DNA of 64,000 nucleotides from an uncultured Aliiroseovarius sp. (GCF_947497285.1 NZ_CANMFT010000001.1:186001-250000); one strand, 5' to 3'. Positions 53,433 through 63,078 are shown, numbered from the stretch's first letter. Numbers and translations are program-made. The notes: generated by a model from the letters alone, not told the origin.

Positions 53433-53944
53433 GCGGCACGCCTAAGCGCCCCCGTCCCGAGCCCGTTGAAGTGGTCAAGCAGCGCCGCGATGCCACCTTG
53501 TCTGCACTGGTCAACAGCGTGCCTTATCTGACCTTCCTCGGGATCAGCATCGAACGCCACGGGGACGAGCTGACGGCGATCCTGCCGTTTTCGGACAAGC
53601 TGATCGGCAACCCGTTGTTGCCTGCTATTCACGGCGGGGTCACGGCTGCGTTTCTGGAAACCGCGGCGGTGATCGAACTCAGCTGGGTCTCGCTGTGGGA
53701 GGATATGGAGACGGGCAAGTTGGACCCCGGCACGCTGGGGCCGGACAACCTGCCATATCTGCCCAAGACCATCGACTTCTCGATTGATTACCTGCGCTCC
53801 GGTCTGCCGCGCGACGCCTATGCGCGGGCGCGGATCGTGCGGCAGGGGCGACGTTACGCGTCCGTCCATGTCGAGGCGTGGCAAGACAACCGCAACAAGC
53901 TTTATGCGCAGGCCACGGGCCATTTCCTGATGCCTGCGAAATGA
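53429..53944 (+). CDS. Second PaaI-family (hot-dog) thioesterase
   Basis: This 171-residue hot-dog protein is a paralogue of the preceding gene product, with the helix motif [21 protein letters not shown] and strand [17 protein letters not shown]. The catalytic Asp of the first copy's MDTCC is replaced by Glu in LETAA, a typical variation. It starts in an ATGA overlap with the first thioesterase and its stop overlaps the MATE gene start by 4 nt. The pair may form a heterodimeric or a tandemly duplicated thioesterase system; the substrate is unknown. Confidence 0.9.
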   Translation: MSGTPKRPRPEPVEVVKQRRDATLSALVNSVPYLTFLGISIERHGDELTAILPFSDKLIGNPLLPAIHGGVTAAFLETAAVIELSWVSLWEDMETGKLDPGTLGPDNLPYLPKTIDFSIDYLRSGLPRDAYARARIVRQGRRYASVHVEAWQDNRNKLYAQATGHFLMPAK

Positions 53945-55263
53945 ACGGGGCCGCTGCCCGAACCTCGCCCATCACGCATCGTCGCATTCTGGCCGTCGCG
54001 GGACCGATTGTCCTGTCAAATGTCACCGTGCCCATTTTGGGAGTGGTCGACACAGGCGTCATTGGGCAGTTGGGGCAAGCGGCACCGATTGGTGCAGTTG
54101 GGATCGGCGCCGTTGTCCTGTCGACCTTCTATTGGCTGTTCGGGTTTCTGAGAATGGGCACCGCCGGCCTGACGGCGCAAGCCTATGGCGCGGGGCGTGC
54201 GGGCGAGGTGTCAGCCATGCTGACGCGCGCGTTGTTGATTGCAGCCACAGCGGGACTGGCGCTGATCGTGCTGCAAGTCCCGTTGTTCTGGTCGGCGTTC
54301 AAAGCGGCACCCGCCTCAGCCGAGGTCGAGCGCATGGCGCGGGACTATCTTGCCATCCGCATCTGGGGCGCGCCGTTTGCCATTGCGATCTTTGCCTTCA
54401 CCGGCTGGCTGATCGCTTTGGAGCGTGCCAAATCTGTGCTTGTCCTGCAGGTCGCAATGAACGGCGTCAATCTTGTTTTGGATTTCTGGTTTGTCCTGGG
54501 GCTTGGTTGGGGGATTGAAGGGGTCGCTGTTGCCAGCCTGATCGCCGAACTTGGCGGCGCGGTGCTGGCGCTTTGGCTGTGCCGGGATGTGTTTGCCAAT
54601 GCCGCATGGCGTGATCGGGCGCGTGTGCTGGATGCAATGACATTGAAGCGCATGGCGGTGGTCAACTCGGACATCCTGATCCGGTCGCTGATGCTGACCG
54701 CGATCTTCACCAGCTTCATGTTTTTCGGTGCGCGGTTCTCGGACGTAGAGCTGGCGGCCAATCAGATTTTACTGCAATTCCTGAATGTGGCCGCCTATGC
54801 GATGGACGGGTTCGCCTTCGGGGCCGAGACCTTCGTGGGGCAGGCGCTGGGCGCACGCAACAAGGCGGGGCTGCGCCGGGCCGCGATCATGTCCAGCCAA
54901 TGGGGGGCAGGCATATCGGGCGTGTTGGCGCTGGGGTTTTTATTGTTTGGCGGGATGGCAATTGACCTGATGACCACCGCAGAAGACGTGCGGGCAATGG
55001 CGCGGGTGTTTCTTGTCTATATGGTGTTGGCCCCATTGGTGGGGTGGCCGTCATGGATGTTGGACGGGATATTCATCGGTGCAACCCGCACGGCTGACAT
55101 GCGCAACATGATGGTGGTGTCCACCGTGATCTATATCGTCGCGGTGCTGACCCTGATGCCCTTGTTCGGCAATCACGGTCTTTGGTTGGCGCTTCTGATT
55201 TCATTCATCGCACGTGGCGTGACACTTGGTTTGCGCTATCCGGCGTTAGAGGCAGCGGTTTAA
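53941..55263 (+). CDS. MATE-family efflux transporter
   Basis: This 440-residue multidrug/toxic compound extrusion protein has about 12 hydrophobic segments. The first is RILAVAGPIVLSNVTVPILGVVDTGVIGQLG; the DinF-like branch is suggested by GTAGLTAQAYGAGRAGEV and the mid-protein motif AANQILLQFLNVAAYAMDGF (shown only in part here as AANQILLQF). It would use a proton or sodium gradient to expel a compound. The ATG at 53941 overlaps the thioesterase stop by 4 nt; an open frame 63 nt farther upstream lies within that gene. It converges on and overlaps the arsC stop. Confidence 0.92.
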   Translation: MNGAAARTSPITHRRILAVAGPIVLSNVTVPILGVVDTGVIGQLGQAAPIGAVGIGAVVLSTFYWLFGFLRMGTAGLTAQAYGAGRAGEVSAMLTRALLIAATAGLALIVLQVPLFWSAFKAAPASAEVERMARDYLAIRIWGAPFAIAIFAFTGWLIALERAKSVLVLQVAMNGVNLVLDFWFVLGLGWGIEGVAVASLIAELGGAVLALWLCRDVFANAAWRDRARVLDAMTLKRMAVVNSDILIRSLMLTAIFTSFMFFGARFSDVELAANQILLQFLNVAAYAMDGFAFGAETFVGQALGARNKAGLRRAAIMSSQWGAGISGVLALGFLLFGGMAIDLMTTAEDVRAMARVFLVYMVLAPLVGWPSWMLDGIFIGATRTADMRNMMVVSTVIYIVAVLTLMPLFGNHGLWLALLISFIARGVTLGLRYPALEAAV

Positions 55264-55601
55264 AGAATGTCGATCACGCTTTCGGGCGGGCGACCGATGC
55301 GGGCCTTGCCGTCTTTGATCACGATGGGGCGTTCGATCAGTTTGGGGTGCGTGACCATGGCAGCGATCAGGTCGTCGGCGGGTGTGTCTTTGGACAGTCC
55401 AAGCTCTTTGAACAGGACCTCGCCTTTGCGCATCATACCGATTGGGCTGACACCAAGCGCGGTCAACACCGCGCGCAGGGCTGCTTCGTCCGGGGCGTCG
55501 TCAAGATAGCGGCGCACGGTCACATCCTCGCCGCGCGCTTCAAGGAGCGCCAGAGTCTGGCGCGATTTTGAGCAACGCGGATTGTGCCAAATCTCGGTCA
55601 T
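55260..55601 (-). CDS. arsC: Arsenate reductase-like protein (ArsC/glutaredoxin type)
   Basis: This 113-residue thioredoxin-fold protein has the active-site Cys in [14 protein letters not shown] and the family arginine-containing [18 protein letters not shown] near the end. It would reduce arsenate to arsenite using glutathione and glutaredoxin. No arsB/acr3 or arsR gene is adjacent, so another role is possible. The start overlaps the pyrD stop by 4 nt, and its stop overlaps the convergent MATE stop by 4 nt. Confidence 0.9.
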   Translation of the reverse strand: MTEIWHNPRCSKSRQTLALLEARGEDVTVRRYLDDAPDEAALRAVLTALGVSPIGMMRKGEVLFKELGLSKDTPADDLIAAMVTHPKLIERPIVIKDGKARIGRPPESVIDIL

Positions 55602-56662
55602 AGCCAGTCCTTTCGACCAGTGCCGACCGCGTCTGACACATGATCAAAGCCGTCGCGTTCCAAAAGCTTATCGAGCCCCAAGGCGATCTCTTCCACCAAG
55701 CTGAGCCCCTTATAGGCCAGCGCCGAATACAGCTGCACGATAGAGGCACCGGCGCGGATCTTTTGATAGGCATCTTCGGCCGACGCAATGCCGCCCACCC
55801 CGATCAGGGGCATCCTGGCGTCCGTCAATTCGGACAGACGGGCCAGAACGCGGGTCGATTTCTCAAACAAGGGCGGGCCAGACAGACCACCGGCCTCGGT
55901 TTTATGACGGCTTTGCAACCCGTCGCGCGACAAAGTGGTGTTGGTGGCGATAATGGCGTCCACGTTGACCTCTTGCGCCACAGCGGCCAGTTCGGCCAAT
56001 TCCGCATCGGTCAGGTCGGGTGCGATCTTCAAGAAGATTGGCGTGTATTTGTCCTGCTTTTCGCGTGCGCCCAGTACAGCGGACAACACCCCGCGCAGCG
56101 CATCTGCCCCTTGCAGGTCACGCAGTTTCTCGGTGTTTGGCGAACTGACATTGACGGTGGCGAAATCCACGAATGGTCCGCACGTTTCAAACACCCGCAC
56201 GAAATCGGCGGCGCGATCGTCGCTGTCCTTGTTTGCACCAAGGTTCAGCCCAACCGGCACCGGACGGCGACGCGACCGGCGGGTCAGACGGGCGGCTGCG
56301 GCCTCCATCCCTTCGTTGTTAAAGCCAAAGCGGTTGATGACGGCTTGGTCCTCGGACAGTCGAAAAAGGCGAGGTTTGGGGTTGCCGGGTTGCGGGCGCG
56401 GGGTCACCGCGCCGACTTCGACAAAACCGAACCCGGCTTGGGTCAAGGCGTCGACGACAGTGGCATTCTTGTCATAGCCTGCAGCAAGCCCGATGGGGTT
56501 GAGAAGATCCATGCCACAAAACGTCGTCTTGATACGGTCGGTCGTTACCAAGCCAGAAAAAGGCACAACGCCCGCCTTCATCGCCATCAGTGCCAATCCG
56601 TGCGAACGTTCCGGGTCGATTTGGTGAAGCGCCTTCAGCGCGATTTTTTCGATCAGGTTCAT
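55598..56662 (-). CDS. pyrD: Dihydroorotate dehydrogenase (quinone)
   Basis: This 354-residue class-2 enzyme oxidises dihydroorotate to orotate in pyrimidine synthesis, passing electrons to membrane quinone through an N-terminal amphipathic helix ([20 protein letters not shown]). FMN motifs are [31 protein letters not shown] with the catalytic Ser, and [16 protein letters not shown] as the phosphate site ([12 protein letters not shown]). The start at 56662 overlaps the DUF952 stop by 4 nt; an upstream ATG at 56719 lies inside that gene. It is the middle gene of DUF952-pyrD-arsC. Confidence 0.95.
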   Translation of the reverse strand: MNLIEKIALKALHQIDPERSHGLALMAMKAGVVPFSGLVTTDRIKTTFCGMDLLNPIGLAAGYDKNATVVDALTQAGFGFVEVGAVTPRPQPGNPKPRLFRLSEDQAVINRFGFNNEGMEAAAARLTRRSRRRPVPVGLNLGANKDSDDRAADFVRVFETCGPFVDFATVNVSSPNTEKLRDLQGADALRGVLSAVLGAREKQDKYTPIFLKIAPDLTDAELAELAAVAQEVNVDAIIATNTTLSRDGLQSRHKTEAGGLSGPPLFEKSTRVLARLSELTDARMPLIGVGGIASAEDAYQKIRAGASIVQLYSALAYKGLSLVEEIALGLDKLLERDGFDHVSDAVGTGRKDWL

Positions 56663-56997
56663 GCCAATGTCTCTGGAAAGATGTGCCCGTCGGGGCCAAG
56701 GGGCAGGGCGCGGTGCCACAGGGCTTCGGACAGCATGAGGTCACGGTAAAGATGTGGGAACAATGCGCCACCGCGTGATGGTTCCCATTTCAGAGCGCTG
56801 CCCAACGCATGTGCATCAAAGGCAACCAGCATCAGCCCGTCTTCACCGGCAAAATGCTTTGCTGCGGTTTCTTGGGCCTGCTCGGCGGTCGAGAAATGGA
56901 TAAAGCCATCGGCAAGATCGACTGGGGCGCCCAGCGTTTTGCCTGTATCTTGAAACATTTGCCATTCATCGGCGCGAAAAATTTTGTAAATCTGCAT
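56659..56997 (-). CDS. DUF952-family protein
   Basis: This 112-residue protein fits the DUF952 family of unknown function: it begins [12 protein letters not shown], has [20 protein letters not shown] in the middle and ends [19 protein letters not shown]. The His-x-Ser region suggests a small enzyme-like fold, but no activity is established. I chose 56997, matching the usual start of the family; ATGs at 57006 and 57066 are in frame, and the last has a GGAAGGA 11 nt upstream. The stop overlaps pyrD by 4 nt. Confidence 0.85.
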   Translation of the reverse strand: MQIYKIFRADEWQMFQDTGKTLGAPVDLADGFIHFSTAEQAQETAAKHFAGEDGLMLVAFDAHALGSALKWEPSRGGALFPHLYRDLMLSEALWHRALPLGPDGHIFPETLA

Positions 56998-57120
56998 GGC
57001 CTTCATGTGCCGCGCAGGGGCTTCGTCGTCAAGTAACATTGGTCGATCTGCACAAAAGCCTCGCATTTTGTCCGCATCCTTCCCGTTACGTCAACGTGCT
57101 GTGCAGATCGTGATCTTTGA

Positions 57121-57147
57121 CAAGGTGACCCGACTCGCGTCACCTTG
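57121..57147 (+). promoter_or_regulatory. Perfect 9-bp inverted repeat in the 5'-nucleotidase leader
   Basis: CAAGGTGAC (57121-57129) faces GTCACCTTG (57139-57147) with a 9-nt spacer, ending 30 nt before the 5'-nucleotidase ATG and followed by TTT. It could be a repressor or activator operator, or a leader hairpin affecting transcription or translation. No known consensus was matched. Confidence 0.6.
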
Positions 57148-57177
57148 TTTGCAGACCATTAAAACCAGGGGGATCCC

Positions 57178-58749
57178 ATGATTACGCGTTTCATGACTAC
57201 GGTTGCGGCATTGGCCGTTACGGCTGGCACAGCGGCGGCAGACTATACGTTGACTGTTCTGCACACGAATGACTTCCATGCCCGTTTCGAACCGATCAGC
57301 AAATACGATTCCGGCTGCTCCGCGGAAGACAACACTGCGGGCGAATGTTTTGGCGGCTCTGCACGCCTTGTCAGCGCCATCGCCGAGGCGCGCGCGCGCT
57401 CGAACAACTCGATCCTTGTGGATGGAGGCGACCAGTTCCAGGGCACGCTGTTTTATACGTATTACAAGGGCAAGCTTGCCGCCGAAATGATGAACAAGAT
57501 GGGCTATGACGCGATGACCGTGGGCAACCACGAGTTTGACGACGGCCCCGAAGTTCTGCGTGGCTTTATGGATGCGGTAGATTTCCCGGTCCTGATGTCG
57601 AACGCTGATGTCTCGGGTGAGCCGCTGTTGGCGGGCGAACTTGCGAAATCGACCGTGATCGAGCGCGGCGGTGAAAAACTGGGTCTGATCGGTCTGACAC
57701 CACAAGACACCGACGAACTTGCCAGCCCCGGAGACAAGATCGTCTTCACTGATCCGGTTGGCGCGGTGCAGGGAGAGGTCGATAAACTGACCGAAATGGG
57801 TGTGAACAAGATTATCGTGCTGAGCCATTCGGGCTATGGCGTCGATCAGAAAGTGGCGGCCGGCACGACGGGCGTGGACATCATTGTGGGTGGGCACACC
57901 AACACGCTGCTGTCCAATTCCAACGAGCGCGCCGAAGGGCCGTATCCGACCATGGTCGGGTCGACCGCGATCGTGTCCGCCTATGCCTACGGCAAGTTTC
58001 TGGGCGAACTGAACGTCACCTTTGACGACGACGGCAACATCACCGAGGCCAAGGGTGAGCCGATCATCATGGACGCCGCCGTCACTGAGGATGAAGCAAC
58101 CGTTGCGCGCATTGCCGAAGCTGCGGCACCGCTGGATGAGATCCGCAACAAGGTCGTGGCCCAAACCTCCGAAATGATCGACGGCGAACGGGGGTCGTGC
58201 CGCGCGCAGGAATGCGCGATGGGCAACCTCATTGCTGATGCGATGCTGGCGCGTGTGAAGGATCAGGGCATCCAGATCGCGCTGCAAAACGGTGGTGGCA
58301 TCCGGGCTTCGATCGACGCGGGCGAAGTGACGATGGGCGAAGTCCTGACGGTGCTGCCCTTCCAAAACACGCTGTCCACCTTCCAGGTCAGCGGTGGAAC
58401 CATCCTTGAGGCGCTTGAAAACGGCGTAAGCCAGTATGAAGAGGCCGCCGGCCGCTTCCCGCAAGTGGCGGGTATGAAATACACCTTTGATCCGGCGAAA
58501 CCGGCAGGCGAGCGTGTGTCGGACGTGATGGTGATGGAGGGCGATGCCTTTGCACCAATCGACCCGGCCAAAACCTATGGCGTTGTTTCCAACAACTATG
58601 TTCGAAACGGCGGAGACGGCTACAAGATGTTCCGGTCGGCAGAAAACGCCTATGATTTCGGCCCAGACCTTGCGGATGTAACGGCCGAGTATCTGGCCAA
58701 TATGGGAGCGATGGCACCCGTGCTTGATGGGCGCATCACCAAGAAATAA
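57178..58749 (+). CDS. Secreted bifunctional metallophosphatase/5'-nucleotidase
   Basis: This 523-residue periplasmic enzyme releases phosphate from nucleotides, helping use extracellular nucleotides. A Sec signal (MITRFMTTVAALAVTAGTAAA) precedes the metallophosphatase domain with metal-binding motifs HTNDFHARFEP, DGGDQFQG, GNHEFDDG and IVGGHTN. The C-terminal 5'-nucleotidase domain has the substrate-binding QNGGGIRASIDAG and TVLPFQNTL. GGGGGAT precedes the ATG. A strong inverted repeat lies in its leader and a terminator follows. Confidence 0.95.
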   Translation: MITRFMTTVAALAVTAGTAAADYTLTVLHTNDFHARFEPISKYDSGCSAEDNTAGECFGGSARLVSAIAEARARSNNSILVDGGDQFQGTLFYTYYKGKLAAEMMNKMGYDAMTVGNHEFDDGPEVLRGFMDAVDFPVLMSNADVSGEPLLAGELAKSTVIERGGEKLGLIGLTPQDTDELASPGDKIVFTDPVGAVQGEVDKLTEMGVNKIIVLSHSGYGVDQKVAAGTTGVDIIVGGHTNTLLSNSNERAEGPYPTMVGSTAIVSAYAYGKFLGELNVTFDDDGNITEAKGEPIIMDAAVTEDEATVARIAEAAAPLDEIRNKVVAQTSEMIDGERGSCRAQECAMGNLIADAMLARVKDQGIQIALQNGGGIRASIDAGEVTMGEVLTVLPFQNTLSTFQVSGGTILEALENGVSQYEEAAGRFPQVAGMKYTFDPAKPAGERVSDVMVMEGDAFAPIDPAKTYGVVSNNYVRNGGDGYKMFRSAENAYDFGPDLADVTAEYLANMGAMAPVLDGRITKK

Positions 58750-58769
58750 GGTGGTTGATCACCTGACCA

Positions 58770-58801
58770 AGCCTCCGTCGGGAAACTGGCGGGGGCTTTT
58801 T
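58770..58801 (+). terminator. Terminator of the 5'-nucleotidase gene
   Basis: A 10-bp stem with two G·T pairs (AGCCTCCGTC at 58770-58779 with GGCGGGGGCT at 58788-58797) is followed by TTTTT at 58797-58801. Confidence 0.85.
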
Positions 58802-58861
58802 CACGCGGTGTCGCGCGCTGATCGCGGCGAAACGGCGCTGGCCATCACTGTGTCGGCGCGG

Positions 58862-59416
58862 TTACCGCGCCCAACGGCGCGTCGCCGCGTCAACCCGTGC
58901 ACCGAAGCGACGGGCGGTGTCCAGATCGTCTTCGAGCAGGTCTTCTTCCGCTCCAAGCTGCTCGGTCACCATCAATCCCAGCCAACTTCCGTCGCGGTTC
59001 ACGCCGGGCTTGTCAGGATTGGCGGGCGCGCCGATTTCGGCTTGCCCAACCCAGACCATGCCCATCTGGGCAGCAAACACCGAAAGCCGTTGCAAGGTCG
59101 CCAGCTTATCGCCCGACGGATGGATCGCCGTGGTAAACCCAGCGGCCAGCTTGTCGACCCAGATCGCGTGTTCCCATCGCTCAGCCGCGTCCTCAAGGAA
59201 CATGCTGAACCGTGCGGCAGCGGATCCCATATAGGTGGGCGCCCCAAAGATGATGGCATCGGCGCGATCGAGTGCTTGCCAATCAAGGGCTGTCATATCC
59301 GCCACGTCGATAAGCTGGGTGTCGCTCGCGGCTGTCCCCTCTGCGATGGCAGAAGCGATCCGTTCCGTGTGTCCAAAGCCTGAGAAATAAGGCAGGCAGA
59401 TCAAAGTGTTTTTCAT
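58862..59416 (-). CDS. Flavodoxin-like NAD(P)H-dependent oxidoreductase (WrbA-like)
   Basis: This 184-residue flavodoxin-fold protein has the FMN phosphate loop in LPYFSGFGHTERIASAIAEG, a central AIIFGAPTYMGSAAARF strand-loop, and KLAAGFTTAIHPSGDK in the third FMN-binding loop. The pattern is that of NAD(P)H:quinone oxidoreductases of the WrbA type. It is cytoplasmic. It is convergent with the 5'-nucleotidase gene and divergent from the SRAP gene, with no operon partner. Confidence 0.87.
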   Translation of the reverse strand: MKNTLICLPYFSGFGHTERIASAIAEGTAASDTQLIDVADMTALDWQALDRADAIIFGAPTYMGSAAARFSMFLEDAAERWEHAIWVDKLAAGFTTAIHPSGDKLATLQRLSVFAAQMGMVWVGQAEIGAPANPDKPGVNRDGSWLGLMVTEQLGAEEDLLEDDLDTARRFGARVDAATRRWAR

Positions 59417-59470
59417 GCAGCCAAGATGACGAAACTGGCGGCGAAGTCAAAGGCAAGCTAGGATCGCCCC

Positions 59471-60142
59471 ATGTGTGGACGTATCGCCGTGACCCTTCCG
59501 CCCGACGCGATGGCGCAGCTCTTCTCGGCGCAACCATCGAACAACTTGCCGTCGGTGCCCAACTTTAATGTGTGCCCCACAACGCAAGTTTCGGTTGTGT
59601 CCTTGATGGGTGGCGCGCGGCGCTTGGCCCCGATGCGCTGGGGGTTTGTGCCAAGCTGGTATAAGGCACTCAATGATGGGCCGTTGTTGATCAACGCCCG
59701 CGCCGAAACCATCGCCGAAAAACCCGCGTTTCGTGCAGCCTGCCGGACCCGCCGCTGCCTTGTCCCGATGGACGGGTTCTATGAATGGCTGCGAGACGGT
59801 GATCGGAAGCTGCCCTATTTCGTCACCCGAAAAGACCGCGCGCCTTTGGTCTGCGCTGGCATTTGGCAGGACTGGGACCACGACGGCGAAACACTGTCGA
59901 GCTTTGCCATCGTCACAACGGATGCCCCCGCACCCTTGTCCAGCATTCATCACAGATGTCCGGTGGTGATTGACCGCGATCACTGGGGCAAGTGGTTGGG
60001 CGAGGACGGACACGGCGCGGCGGTCCTGATGGTGCCGCCGGCTGATGATGTGCTTGTCATGCGCCGTGTCTCGACGAAGGTGAATTCCAACCGGGCGACC
60101 GGGCCGCAATTGATTGAACCCATTGAAGACGAAGCGCTTTAA
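59471..60142 (+). CDS. SRAP-family protein (YedK/HMCES)
   Basis: This 223-residue SOS response-associated peptidase (SRAP) forms a covalent DNA-protein crosslink with abasic sites in single-stranded DNA through the conserved Cys2 (MCGRIA). Other active-site elements are present: NARAET (Asn), MDGFYEW (Glu) and HHRCPVVI (His). The usual Met after the Arg in the HxRMP motif is Cys here. It stands between divergent genes; no LexA box was found in the 54-nt upstream spacer. Confidence 0.94.
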   Translation: MCGRIAVTLPPDAMAQLFSAQPSNNLPSVPNFNVCPTTQVSVVSLMGGARRLAPMRWGFVPSWYKALNDGPLLINARAETIAEKPAFRAACRTRRCLVPMDGFYEWLRDGDRKLPYFVTRKDRAPLVCAGIWQDWDHDGETLSSFAIVTTDAPAPLSSIHHRCPVVIDRDHWGKWLGEDGHGAAVLMVPPADDVLVMRRVSTKVNSNRATGPQLIEPIEDEAL

Positions 60143-60226
60143 TCGGGCGCGTGGATATGGCTAACTTGGGCAAGAGCAAACGAAGCAGCCTGCGTGGCGA
60201 TCACGCGCGCGTCAAAGAGGACCGCA

Positions 60227-61753
60227 ATGTACGACGATAACTATCTGGCCCGTGCTATTTCACGGGCCTCGGACGGGCGCCATGACGCGATCTTTCTGTT
60301 TGATCAGCAGATGGGCAGACCCCAAAGTTATGGGGCGTTCTGGGCCAACGCAGAAAGGATGGCGGCCGCCTTGGTGGCGCTGGGTTTGGTGCCGGGTGAT
60401 CGCGTCGCCGTTCAGGCCCCGAAAGAGATTGCAATGCTGGAGCTTTACGTCGGCACTGTTCTGGCGGGAGGCGTGTTCTTACCGCTGAACACGGCCTATA
60501 CCTCGGACGAGGTGAGCTATTTTCTGGGCGATGCCACCCCGCGCGTCTTCGTGTGCGCACCTGAAGCGCTTGAGGCGTTAACCCCTGTCGCCCAAAGCGC
60601 AGGCGTGGCGCATATTCTGACGTTGGGGGCTGGAGAGCAAGGCACGCTGGTCGCCGCACGCGACGCGCAAGCTTCTGGGTTCACGCCCATCACACGCGAC
60701 CCGCTGGACCTCGCCGCGATCCTCTATACCTCGGGCACGACAGGGCGATCGAAAGGGGCGATGTTGACCCATCGGGCGTTGGCCTCAAACAGCGAAACGC
60801 TCAGTGATTACTGGCGGTTTACCGACACAGACGTTTTGATCCACGCGCTTCCAATCTTCCACACCCATGGCTTGTTCGTCGCGACCAACGTGACGTTGAT
60901 GTGCGGCGGATCAGCGGTCTTTCTGCCGGGGTTCGATGCCGACGCAATCATCGCCGCCATGCCGCAGGCGACCGCGTTGATGGGCGTGCCGACCTACTAT
61001 ACCCGGCTATTGAAAGATCCGCGTTTGGCGGATGCGTCAAAGAATATGCGGCTGTTTGTGTCAGGCTCGGCCCCGCTTTTGACGGAAACTCACGACCGGT
61101 GGCGCGAGGTTACGGGCCACGCAATCCTAGAGCGTTACGGTATGACCGAGACGAACATGAACACCTCGAACCCCTATGATGGCGACCGCCGCGCGGGGAC
61201 AGTGGGCCTGCCACTGCCGGGGGTCGAGGTCAAAGTCTGTGACCCCGACACTGGCGCGACCTTGCCCGAGGGTGAAATTGGCGTGCTTGAAGTGCGCGGC
61301 GACAACGTCTTTGCGGGCTATTGGCAGATGCCCGACAAAACCGCCGAAGAACTGCGGCCTGATGGGTGGTTCATCACCGGCGATCTGGCGATGATCGACG
61401 CAGATGGCTATGTTACCATCGTCGGGCGCGGCAAGGATTTGATCATCACAGGCGGCTTCAATGTCTACCCGAAAGAGGTTGAAGCCGTCATCGACGATCT
61501 GCCCGGCGTGCTGGAAAGCGCCGTCATCGGCGTGCCGCATGAGGACTTCGGTGAAGGCGTGGTCGCCGTGGTCGTCGCGCAGCCGGGCGCGTCCATGGAT
61601 GAAGCCGCAATCATGGCGGGCGTTGCGGGGAAACTCGCCAAGTTCAAACAGCCCAAGCGCGTAATCATCGTGGACGAGCTGCCCCGCAACACGATGGGTA
61701 AAGTGCAGAAAAACGTGATGCGCCAGACCTATGCGGATGTGCTGAAAACTTAG
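60227..61753 (+). CDS. matB: Malonyl-CoA synthetase
   Basis: This 508-residue AMP-forming ligase makes malonyl-CoA from malonate, providing precursors for fatty acid or polyketide synthesis. The block ERYGMTETNMNTSNPYDG with following DRRAGTVG is characteristic of MatB and separates it from other acyl-CoA ligases; the P-loop is YTSGTTGRSKGAML and the catalytic Lys is in RNTMGK at about 492. AGAGG precedes the ATG at 60227; the frame is open 33 nt farther. No matA or malonate transporter gene is adjacent. Its stop overlaps the convergent FAD oxidase gene by 4 nt. Confidence 0.94.
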   Translation: MYDDNYLARAISRASDGRHDAIFLFDQQMGRPQSYGAFWANAERMAAALVALGLVPGDRVAVQAPKEIAMLELYVGTVLAGGVFLPLNTAYTSDEVSYFLGDATPRVFVCAPEALEALTPVAQSAGVAHILTLGAGEQGTLVAARDAQASGFTPITRDPLDLAAILYTSGTTGRSKGAMLTHRALASNSETLSDYWRFTDTDVLIHALPIFHTHGLFVATNVTLMCGGSAVFLPGFDADAIIAAMPQATALMGVPTYYTRLLKDPRLADASKNMRLFVSGSAPLLTETHDRWREVTGHAILERYGMTETNMNTSNPYDGDRRAGTVGLPLPGVEVKVCDPDTGATLPEGEIGVLEVRGDNVFAGYWQMPDKTAEELRPDGWFITGDLAMIDADGYVTIVGRGKDLIITGGFNVYPKEVEAVIDDLPGVLESAVIGVPHEDFGEGVVAVVVAQPGASMDEAAIMAGVAGKLAKFKQPKRVIIVDELPRNTMGKVQKNVMRQTYADVLKT

Positions 61754-63078
61754 GGCTTGGGTGGTGGACCATCCTTCAGGCGGTAACCCAACATGGCCCC
61801 ATGCAAATAGCTGCGTCGCAGCCGGGGGAACGGAAAGCGGGGCAGGGTGCGGGTATGGACGGGGAGCTCGACCCCGCGCCCAAGTGCCATATCCGCCAGC
61901 CGTGCGCCCACCCACGTGCCCATCGCGACCCCGTTGCCGTGATAGTTCATGCCAGCCCAAGCATTGTCCCAATCGCCGACCGGGCCAGCATAGGGCAACA
62001 GATCGCGCGAAAGGCTGACGAGGCCTGACCAGAAATGAGGCGTTTCGATCCCCGCCCAGGCTGGGAACATAGACGCGAGTTCTCTGTTCAGGCGCGCGCG
62101 CATTGCGGCTTGCCCCTGCGCGCTTGCCCCCACATTTCCGCGCGCACCGAACAGGAAACGCCGGTCGGGCAAAAGGCGGAAATAATGCAGCAGGTGGCGG
62201 CTGTCATAGGCCATCAGATCGGTGGTCCAGCCTTGCGCGGCGATCTCGTCTTCGTTCAGCGAACGGGTCACGAGGATGTTGGATTGCAACGGCAGGTATC
62301 GCCCGGTCATCCAATCCGGCAGGCCGTCGGTGCCATACCCGTTCGTGGCGAGGATCAGCTTTTGGGTGGTCAGTCGTCCGGTTGGCGTTTCAAGCAGATA
62401 ACCGTTGCCCGTTCGGGTGATGTGCACCACCGGGCTATCTGCATGAACGGTTACTCCGGCGTTGCGGGCTGCGTCAGCTAGGCCAGACGCATATTTTCCG
62501 GGGTTTAGGGCAAAGCCCAACGGCACATGAAGCCCGCCATGAAAGGTGCCAGCCATGCCGCGTGCGGCCAGTTCAGCGCGTTCGATCAGCGTGGCACTTA
62601 CGCCATAGGCTGCCCATTCTTCCTGTTCAGCGCGCAGATCGGACATGATGCGGGGATGGTGGGCCAGTTGCAGTTCACCATTGGAATGGGTGTCGGCATC
62701 TATGTCGTGGGTGTCCAGAAGGTGGGCCACAAGATCAATCGCATCGCGCTGGGCGTTGATATAGGCCTGTGCTGCGCCCGCGCCAAAGCGTTTTCGGATT
62801 GCGCCAAGGCCCAGCTTGTCGCCGCCGATGCAGCAAAACCCGCCATTGCGACCGGACGCGCCCCAACCTGGGCTTTTGGCTTCCAACAGCGTGACCTGAA
62901 CGCCCGCTTGCGCCAAGTGAAGCGCGGCAGAGAGACCGGTATAGCCACCGCCGATAACCGCCGCTTCAGCGCGGGCATCACCTTCCAGCGACGGCCAATT
63001 CCCTTGTGGCACGGGCCAGATACATTCGGCCCGTGCGGCGCCGGAATACGCGTAGTCTTCGTAAATACGGCGCGTCAT
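61750..63078 (-). CDS. FAD-dependent oxidoreductase (gamma-glutamylputrescine oxidase-like)
   Basis: This 442-residue DAO-family flavoenzyme resembles PuuB, which oxidises gamma-glutamylputrescine in putrescine breakdown. The FAD-binding motif is AVIGGGYTGLSAALHLAQAG at about 40-59, followed by the typical WGASGRNGGF, and the C-terminus has AGMNYHGNGVAMGTWVGARLAD. It lies 5 nt after the PuuA-like glutamine synthetase gene on the same strand. This pairing strongly suggests a polyamine or amino acid route, though related amine oxidases act on other substrates. Confidence 0.9.
   Translation of the reverse strand: MTRRIYEDYAYSGAARAECIWPVPQGNWPSLEGDARAEAAVIGGGYTGLSAALHLAQAGVQVTLLEAKSPGWGASGRNGGFCCIGGDKLGLGAIRKRFGAGAAQAYINAQRDAIDLVAHLLDTHDIDADTHSNGELQLAHHPRIMSDLRAEQEEWAAYGVSATLIERAELAARGMAGTFHGGLHVPLGFALNPGKYASGLADAARNAGVTVHADSPVVHITRTGNGYLLETPTGRLTTQKLILATNGYGTDGLPDWMTGRYLPLQSNILVTRSLNEDEIAAQGWTTDLMAYDSRHLLHYFRLLPDRRFLFGARGNVGASAQGQAAMRARLNRELASMFPAWAGIETPHFWSGLVSLSRDLLPYAGPVGDWDNAWAGMNYHGNGVAMGTWVGARLADMALGRGVELPVHTRTLPRFPFPRLRRSYLHGAMLGYRLKDGPPPKP

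Noticed and set aside
57091-58464. A 457-codon open frame antisense to the 5'-nucleotidase gene
   Set aside because: The sense strand encodes a complete signal-bearing nucleotidase with all motifs; the antisense frame has none.
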